Origin: Calditerrivibrio sp.
GTDB lineage: Bacteria; Chrysiogenota; Deferribacteres; Deferribacterales; Calditerrivibrionaceae
DNA: 11,103 bases
Assembly: GCA_020217115.1 (NCBI GenBank)
Contig: JAIWOA010000109.1
Coordinates: 1-11,103 of the forward strand
Direction of reading: 5' to 3'
Positions within the stretch are counted from its first letter, which is position 1. Every line of letters begins with the position of its first letter. Made by a program: the position numbers and the translations under genes. Shown here in pieces: positions 6,969 through 11,103 of the stretch. Under the pieces are notes generated by a model. That model was not told the DNA's origin, did not search any database, and worked only from the letters and a program-made list of their open reading frames with translations.

Positions 6969-7010
6969 TTGAAACTGGTTGGTTTAATTCGAGGTAGGTG
7001 GTGCATATGA
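6969..7010 (+). CDS. Possible 13-codon leader ORF overlapping the manC start
   Basis: A TTG-initiated reading frame in the manC leader would encode MKLVGLIRGRWCI and end in a TGA that overlaps the manC ATG as ATGA (7007-7010). A Shine-Dalgarno-like GGGGAG (6954-6959) lies 9 bases before the TTG. The nearer ATG at 6960 abuts that sequence and is followed immediately by TAA (6963-6965). The ATGA overlap is typical of translational coupling, but a frame this short with a TTG start can easily arise by chance. The peptide shows no run of regulatory codons that would suggest classical attenuation. No conservation evidence is available. Confidence 0.2.
   Translation: MKLVGLIRGRWCI
6996..7001 (+). 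promoter_or_regulatory. Ribosome binding site deciding the manC ATG
   Basis: AGGTGG ends 5 bases before the ATG at 7007. Two upstream in-frame GTG codons (6998 and 7001) fall inside or next to this site and would give only three or two extra residues. The ATG start places MINIVLCGGSGTRLW at the N-terminus, as expected for ManC. Confidence 0.6.
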
Positions 7011-8407
7011 TTAATATAGTTCTTTGTGGTGGAAGTGGTACGAGACTCTGGCCATTGAGCAGAAGATTATTACCCAAACAATTTATCAAACTATTTGATG
7101 GCAAGTCACTTTTTCAGCTAACTGTTGATAGAAATATGGGTGTTTGTAAGAAGCTTCTTTTAGTTTCCAGCTCTGAGCAGTATTTCCTTGCCCTTGATCA
7201 GCTTAATGATCTTTTTTCATCCATCCCATTAGATTTTTCAGTCATATTAGAGCCTGTTGGTAGAAATACTGCACCAGCTATAGCTCTGGCATGTTTTTAC
7301 CTTCCCCCGGAAGAGGTTGTGGTTGTAACTCCAAGTGACCATATCATAAGGGATTATGAAAAGTATAATAGAGCTATCCTGAGGGGTGAAGAGCTTGCAA
7401 AGGGTGGTTTCCTCGTTACTTTTGGGATCAAGCCTGACCGTCCAGAGACTGGCTATGGCTATATTGAAGCTGCAGGAGAAGATGTGTTGAGTTTTAAGGA
7501 AAAGCCAGATTTGACAACGGCAAACGAATATCTAAAGCAGAACATTTCAAAGGGGAGATCTTGTTACTATTGGAATAGTGGTATATTTTGTTTTAAGGCA
7601 GGTCTATTTTTAGATGAACTTAAAAAATTTGAACCTGAAATTTATGAATATTCTCTTAAAGCCTATGAAAATATTGAAGATAAGGGGATTGATATATCAG
7701 GTATCAGATATGAGGATATGATGAAGATCCCTGAAAAAAGTATAGATTATGCTGTTATGGAGAAAAGTTCTAAAATAAAGGTTGTGGAGGGGGATTTTTA
7801 TTGGAGTGATCTGGGTAGTTTTGAATCTATTTATGGGATGCTTCCAAAGGATCAATCAGGTAATACATTGTCAGATGATTTTTTAAATTTTGGTTCGAAG
7901 AATAATCTGGTAATTTCTGATCGTAGGTGTATAGCTGCAATAGATGTGGAGGATCTTATTATTGTGGATACTGCAGATGCTCTTCTTGTAGCAAAAAGTG
8001 GTTCAGGACAAAGGGTTAAAGATGTTGTCTCAAAAATAAAAGAATTTCGTCCAGAACTTTTAGATACACACGTAAAGACTTATCGCCCATGGGGTAGCTA
8101 TGAGGTGTTACTTGTTAACAAAGGTTACAAGATAAAAAAGATTGTTGTCAAACCTGGTGGCAAATTATCCCTTCAAAGGCATCTCCATAGAAATGAGCAT
8201 TGGATAGTTGTGAGTGGCACTGCTACAGTTACTGTTGGTGGAGAGAAATATTTTGTTCGTCCCAATGAATCGACCTATATCAAAATGGGTGAAATCCATA
8301 GGCTTGAAAATGAGGGGAAGATAGAGCTTGTTATGATAGAGGTGCAGGTTGGTGAATATACTGGAGAGGATGATATTGTCAGGGTAGATGATATATATGG
8401 TAGGTAA
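7007..8407 (+). CDS. manC: Mannose-1-phosphate guanylyltransferase / mannose-6-phosphate isomerase (bifunctional ManC/AlgA type)
   Basis: A 466-residue cytoplasmic enzyme. Its C-terminal half would convert fructose-6-phosphate to mannose-6-phosphate, and its N-terminal half would make GDP-mannose from mannose-1-phosphate and GTP. The nucleotidyltransferase domain (about 1-285) shows CGGSGTRLWPLSR (7-19), LPKQF (22-26), EPVGRNTAPAIALA (82-95), TPSDHII (108-114), GIKPDRPETGYGYIE (140-154), FKEKP (163-167), YWNSGIF (188-194) and DFYWSDLGSFES (263-274). The C-terminal cupin isomerase domain (about 358-466) shows YRPWGSYE, a His-rich metal site QRHLHRNEHW (390-399), STYIKMGEIHRLEN and a final GEDDIVRVDDIYGR. 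The full length matches the bifunctional type II family. Starting about 80 bases after a near-consensus promoter and followed 22 bases later by galE, it opens a surface-glycan gene set. The phosphomannomutase needed to link the two reactions is not in the window. Confidence 0.96.
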   Translation: MINIVLCGGSGTRLWPLSRRLLPKQFIKLFDGKSLFQLTVDRNMGVCKKLLLVSSSEQYFLALDQLNDLFSSIPLDFSVILEPVGRNTAPAIALACFYLPPEEVVVVTPSDHIIRDYEKYNRAILRGEELAKGGFLVTFGIKPDRPETGYGYIEAAGEDVLSFKEKPDLTTANEYLKQNISKGRSCYYWNSGIFCFKAGLFLDELKKFEPEIYEYSLKAYENIEDKGIDISGIRYEDMMKIPEKSIDYAVMEKSSKIKVVEGDFYWSDLGSFESIYGMLPKDQSGNTLSDDFLNFGSKNNLVISDRRCIAAIDVEDLIIVDTADALLVAKSGSGQRVKDVVSKIKEFRPELLDTHVKTYRPWGSYEVLLVNKGYKIKKIVVKPGGKLSLQRHLHRNEHWIVVSGTATVTVGGEKYFVRPNESTYIKMGEIHRLENEGKIELVMIEVQVGEYTGEDDIVRVDDIYGR

Positions 8408-8429
8408 ATTTTAATCATTGGAGTGATTT

Positions 8430-9491
8430 ATGACTAATTTTGATGCAAAAGAATCAAATATATTAATAACGGGTGGGGCAGGATATATTGGCAGCCATGT
8501 TGTAAAGCAGCTTTTGGAGAAAAGTAAAAGCAGAATAACAATCATAGATAATCTTTCTACAGGTAGTCAAAAAAATTTGGATACACTTTTTGATATATCT
8601 GAGGGTAGGTTAACATTTATAAAGGCAGATCTTAAGGATTTTGAGTATGTCAATGAAATATTTATAAAACATAGATTTGATACGGTGATACATTTTGCAG
8701 CGTCAATTGTTGTTCCTGAGTCTGTTGAGAACCCTATAAAATATTATATGAACAACACTGTAAATACTACCAATCTTATAAAGTCTTCAGTTGAGCATGG
8801 TGTTGGTAAATTTATATTTTCCAGTACTGCAGCTGTTTATGGTGAACCAAAGAATCTCCCCGATGATGGTATAGATGAAGAGTATCCTACTTCTCCTATA
8901 AATCCCTACGGTATGAGTAAATTGATGAGTGAGAGGGTTTTGATAGATACAGCTATGGCAAATTCAAGCTTTAAATATGTGATACTGAGGTATTTCAATG
9001 TGGCTGGGGCAGATGCAAATGATGAAAATAGTTCCTGCTCTATTCCCTCTCCAAGAATAGGTCAAAGTTTTCCAAATGCCACACATCTTATAAAGATAGC
9101 TGCAGAGTGCGCTGTAGGTAAGAGATCTAAAATGTTTATATTTGGTGATGATTACCCCACTCCAGATGGAACTGGAATAAGGGATTATATTCATGTTGAT
9201 GATCTGGCATATGCACATGTTAAAGCTATAGAATATCTGGATTCAAATGAAAGTGACATTTTTAATGTGGGATATGGAAAAGGTTATTCTGTGAAAGATG
9301 TTATTTCAACCATGAAAAGAGTTACAAATAAAGATTTTATTGTGAAGTTAGCTCCCAGGAGATTAGGCGATCCTGCAAAGCTTATAGCAAACAATAGAAA
9401 GATAAAGAGAAAAATGAATTGGTATCCAAAATATGAGGATTTGGAGTTTATCTGCAAAACTGCTTATGAATGGGAAAAAAAATTGGGATGA
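8430..9491 (+). CDS. galE: UDP-glucose 4-epimerase (GalE, extended SDR family)
   Basis: A 353-residue NAD-dependent epimerase that interconverts UDP-glucose and UDP-galactose, possibly also their N-acetylated forms; it supplies galactose-type precursors for surface glycans. The Rossmann motif is ITGGAGYIGSH (13-23), followed by the ribose-binding acid IIDNLSTGS (38-46). HFAASIVVPESVENP (88-102) and FSSTAAVYGEP (130-140) are typical GalE signatures, with Thr133 at the position of the usual catalytic Ser. YGMSK (160-164) gives Tyr160 and Lys164. PTPDGTGIRDYIHVDDLA and RRLGDPAKLIANN support GalE over other SDR sugar enzymes. The segment around residues 195-215 is a few residues longer than in many GalE proteins. 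GGAG (8420-8423) lies 6 bases before the ATG. It follows manC by 22 bases in the same operon. No clear terminator follows. Substrate range (Glc versus GlcNAc) cannot be decided by eye. Confidence 0.94.
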   Translation: MTNFDAKESNILITGGAGYIGSHVVKQLLEKSKSRITIIDNLSTGSQKNLDTLFDISEGRLTFIKADLKDFEYVNEIFIKHRFDTVIHFAASIVVPESVENPIKYYMNNTVNTTNLIKSSVEHGVGKFIFSSTAAVYGEPKNLPDDGIDEEYPTSPINPYGMSKLMSERVLIDTAMANSSFKYVILRYFNVAGADANDENSSCSIPSPRIGQSFPNATHLIKIAAECAVGKRSKMFIFGDDYPTPDGTGIRDYIHVDDLAYAHVKAIEYLDSNESDIFNVGYGKGYSVKDVISTMKRVTNKDFIVKLAPRRLGDPAKLIANNRKIKRKMNWYPKYEDLEFICKTAYEWEKKLG

Positions 9492-9627
9492 ATAGTTTTA
9501 AGTTATTTTTAGCATTTATTTGTTATATCTCTTTTTTATGGAGGAATTTTATAGATCATTTGAAGGTTATTTTATGGTTTTATTGTCTAATTTTAAATTA
9601 TAAATATCTATAATTTTTGATAAATAT
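9492..9627. other. AT-rich gap between galE and the GT2 gene
   Basis: A 136-base stretch that is extremely AT-rich and lacks a recognisable terminator hairpin. It holds a good GGAGG (9540-9544) with no conventional start codon at proper distance, and a 21-codon frame (9538-9603) with an internal ATG at 9574 behind GAAGG (9562-9566). I do not call that frame a gene. A TATAAT at 9609-9614 could be a -10 box, but no -35 at normal spacing accompanies it and the GT2 ATG is only 13 bases further on. The gap may mark a junction between conserved sugar genes and a variable glycan cassette. Confidence 0.5.
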
Positions 9628-10671
9628 ATGAATGAAAAGATTTATATTGTATTAGTTAATTATAAAAGTTACAGAGATACTATAGAATGCATTGAAAGTC
9701 TTTTTAGAGTTCGTTATTCAAACTATCAGATAGTTATTGTAGATAACAACTCTTGTGATAGTTCTGTTGACTATATAATATCCTGGGCAAAGGGAGATAT
9801 ACTGCATGAAGTTGATTTTAAAAGTGAGTTTTGTCATTACACACGTAAACCTCTAGAATATATTATTTTTGATAGAAAAGATATAGAAAATATTGATATA
9901 AAAATAGATGATAGAGATCTTTATAATCCTTTAGTAATTATAAAGTCAGATTTTAATGGTGGATTCGCCTTTGGAAACAATATTGCTTTAAAGTATGCTT
10001 TAAGAAAGGGTGATTTTTCTTATATTTTGCTCCTGAACAATGATACGATTGTTAATGATGATTTTATTATTCATATGGTTAATGCATCATCTGGTAAAGA
10101 AATAGGTTTGACAGGATGCAAGATATTATGCCATGACAAATCTAAAATATGGTTTAACGGTGGGTATTTTAATGATTGGACAGGGAGGATAAAACACAAA
10201 AAAAAGGAGTTAAATATTAATGAAAGTAAATCTGATTTTATTACCGGTTGTTGTATGTTGATAAAAAGAGAGGTTCTGGAGAAAATTGGTTTACTTGATG
10301 AGAGCTACTTCATGTATGTTGAAGATGTTGATTATTCTTATAAGATAAAACAATCTGGATATATTTTGAATATTGCCCATAATGCAATTATTTGGCATAA
10401 GGTTGGGGGAAGTCAATCAAAGGAGATCTCTTATTTTGCAACATATCGTGTTATGAAAAATACATATAAATTGTTTGGAAAACTGAAAGGAGTAAAAAAA
10501 ATCAGCTCATCAGTTTGTTATACTTTATCAAAAATTCTATTTATCATAAGATGTTTCTTAAAAGGGAAAAATCATGTTGCTAAATTACATTTAAGAGCTA
10601 TGTGGAATCTTTTAATATTTTATTATTTTAAAATAATAAGTAGTAATGAGTTTATTGGTTATAAAAAGTGA
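9628..10671 (+). CDS. Glycosyltransferase family 2 (rhamnosyltransferase-like)
   Basis: A 347-residue GT-A fold enzyme expected to add a sugar from a nucleotide-sugar donor to a lipid-linked glycan at the inner face of the membrane. It shows IVLVNYKSYRDTIECIESL (7-25), IVIVDNNSCDSS (35-46), NGGFAFGNNIAL (110-121), LLLNNDTIV (134-142, holding the DxD-like metal site), FITGCCMLIKREVLEKIGLLDE (204-225) and FMYVEDVDYSYKIKQSGY (228-245, with the ED acceptor-side acids). IIWHKVGGS (254-262) follows. These match the WbbL/COG1216 rhamnosyltransferase-like group. The stretch between the DNNS and NGGFAFGNN motifs (about 47-109) is longer than in minimal GT2 proteins, as in one known subgroup. The C-terminus is basic and may be membrane-associated. 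The gene is more AT-rich than manC and galE, and the ATG lacks a clear Shine-Dalgarno sequence. Donor and acceptor are unknown. Confidence 0.9.
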   Translation: MNEKIYIVLVNYKSYRDTIECIESLFRVRYSNYQIVIVDNNSCDSSVDYIISWAKGDILHEVDFKSEFCHYTRKPLEYIIFDRKDIENIDIKIDDRDLYNPLVIIKSDFNGGFAFGNNIALKYALRKGDFSYILLLNNDTIVNDDFIIHMVNASSGKEIGLTGCKILCHDKSKIWFNGGYFNDWTGRIKHKKKELNINESKSDFITGCCMLIKREVLEKIGLLDESYFMYVEDVDYSYKIKQSGYILNIAHNAIIWHKVGGSQSKEISYFATYRVMKNTYKLFGKLKGVKKISSSVCYTLSKILFIIRCFLKGKNHVAKLHLRAMWNLLIFYYFKIISSNEFIGYKK

Positions 10672-10771
10672 TTGTATGTTTTCTTCCAATGTATCTATTA
10701 TGATGTATGTCTTAATAAACATTTGATTTTCTCCTCTTTTTGATGTAAATTTTATCTATAGAGGTAAAATT
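10672..10771. other. Spacer between GT2 and the AAA-ATPase-like gene
   Basis: A 100-base AT-rich spacer. I see no strong terminator. TTGATT (10723-10728) with TAAATT 17 bases later (10746-10751) is a weak promoter candidate. The last 24 bases hold a hairpin listed separately. The spacer length suggests that the downstream gene is a separate transcription unit. Confidence 0.4.
10748..10771 (+). promoter_or_regulatory. Hairpin overlapping the ribosome binding site of the ATPase gene
   Basis: AATTTTATC (10748-10756) can pair with GGTAAAATT (10763-10771) across a 6-base loop, giving 9 pairs including one T-G wobble. The right arm includes part of the Shine-Dalgarno GAGGT (10761-10765) and ends directly before the ATG at 10772. 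If it folds in the mRNA it would partly hide the ribosome binding site. The stem is mostly A-T and weak, so a chance match is possible. It has no following T-run and is not a terminator. Confidence 0.3.
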
Positions 10772-11103
10772 ATGAAAAGACTGCCCATAGGTATTCAGAC
10801 CTTTGAAAAGATAAGGAATAAAGATCTAAACTATGTTTATGTAGACAAAACCAGATATGCCTATGATCTGATAAGTAATGAAGGGTATTTTTTCCTATCT
10901 CGCCCGAGAAGGTTTGGTAAGAGTCTTTTTTTATCGACGTTAAAAGCTATTTTTGAAGGTAAGAGGGAGTGTTTTGAAGGTCTTTACATCTATGACAAAT
11001 GGGACTGGGAAGATAGGTATCCAGTGATACATCTAAGCTTTGGAAGTGGTGTGTTAAATAGTAAAGAAAGGCTACAAAATAAAATAAAAAGTATTTTAAA
11101 GGA
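10772..11103 (+). CDS. AAA-ATPase-like / DUF1703-type protein, N-terminal fragment
   Basis: The first 110 codons of a gene that runs off the window. It starts with an ATG at 10772 behind GAGGT (10761-10765). The N-terminus matches the AAA-ATPase-like family (usually linked to a C-terminal PD-(D/E)XK-type DUF1703 nuclease-like domain). Landmarks are LPIGIQTFEKIR (4-15), YVYVDKTRYAYDLI (21-34), FFLSRPRRFGKSLFLSTL (40-57) and GLYIYDKWDWEDRYPVIHLSF (within 70-90). RPRRFGKS (44-51) is the family's P-loop, with Lys50 and Ser51 expected to bind nucleotide phosphates. The family is widespread, often in multiple copies in Bacteroidota and other anaerobes, and has no firmly established function. Its presence here suggests an accessory gene at the edge of a variable region. 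The C-terminal domain cannot be judged from this window. Confidence 0.88.
   Translation, partial: MKRLPIGIQTFEKIRNKDLNYVYVDKTRYAYDLISNEGYFFLSRPRRFGKSLFLSTLKAIFEGKRECFEGLYIYDKWDWEDRYPVIHLSFGSGVLNSKERLQNKIKSILK

Larger units (their letters stand above)
6686..7006. other. Intergenic control region between the two operons
   Basis: About 320 bases without a firmly supported protein gene, lying between dusB and manC. In order it holds a 38-base gap without a visible terminator, the minus-strand tRNA-Ser gene, the tRNA promoter (6829-6857, minus), the manC promoter (6893-6921, plus) with an overlapping inverted repeat, and a leader of roughly 80 bases before manC. The two promoters face away from each other, with their -35 elements about 35 bases apart. 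The leader contains one weak candidate leader ORF (6969-7010) and no riboswitch that I recognise. Confidence 0.7.

Noticed and set aside
6998..7006. Upstream GTG codons as the manC start.
   Set aside because: They overlap the AGGTGG ribosome site or lie too close to the GAGG before it, and the ATG at 7007 gives the family-typical N-terminus.
9538..9603. 21-codon reading frame in the gap before the GT2 gene, with an internal ATG behind GAAGG.
   Set aside because: Very short, composition like the surrounding gap, no ribosome site for the first ATG and no recognisable peptide; I treat it as chance or remnant sequence.

Overview
The window looks like chromosomal DNA from a low-GC, AT-rich Gram-negative (diderm) bacterium. 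FtsEX with a LytM-type activator, a Ctp protease, a YibQ-like deacetylase, and nucleotide-sugar genes for surface glycans all point to a diderm envelope. The overall style (AT-rich, heavily overlapping operon, tRNA gene with an encoded CCA end) suggests Deferribacterota (Calditerrivibrio/Deferribacter-like) or a relative. That placement is an inference from remembered gene style and was not tested by any search.

Region 1 (1-6685, all + strand) is one tightly packed gene string: the 3' end of ftsE, ftsX, an EnvC-like murein hydrolase activator, a CtpA-type S41 protease, a YibQ/DUF610 divergent polysaccharide deacetylase, tsaD and dusB. Neighbouring genes overlap by 4 to 47 bases or are separated by 0 or 1 base, so the string is almost certainly co-transcribed from a promoter upstream of the window. 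The first five genes form a cell-division and peptidoglycan-remodelling module. FtsEX would transmit ATP hydrolysis to the periplasmic coiled-coil LytM protein, which has lost its zinc ligands and so should activate amidases rather than cut peptidoglycan itself. The last two genes modify tRNA (t6A37 and dihydrouridine).

Region 2 (6686-7006) is the only substantial gap without a firmly supported protein gene. It holds a tRNA-Ser(UGA) gene on the minus strand with its own promoter. It also holds a near-consensus sigma70-type promoter (TTGACA, 17 bases, TATAAA) firing the opposite way into the sugar genes. An imperfect inverted repeat spans that promoter, and the roughly 80-base leader contains a possible 13-codon leader ORF that overlaps the next start codon.

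Region 3 (7007-10671, + strand) contains manC (bifunctional mannose-1-phosphate guanylyltransferase / mannose-6-phosphate isomerase), galE (UDP-sugar 4-epimerase) and a GT2 glycosyltransferase resembling rhamnosyltransferases. This looks like the start of a surface polysaccharide (O-antigen, capsule or EPS) locus. The GT2 gene and the 136-base gap before it are visibly more AT-rich than the rest, as is common in variable glycan loci.

Region 4 (10672-11103) begins with a 100-base spacer and ends with the first 110 codons of an AAA-ATPase-like/DUF1703-type gene that runs off the window. This is an accessory family of unknown function. I see no CRISPR array, insertion sequence, integrase or clear rho-independent terminator. 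Most of the window is well-known core and glycan biology; I did not find a demonstrably new system. The second-look items are the degenerate LytM domain beside a Ctp protease, the manC control region, and the accessory ATPase.
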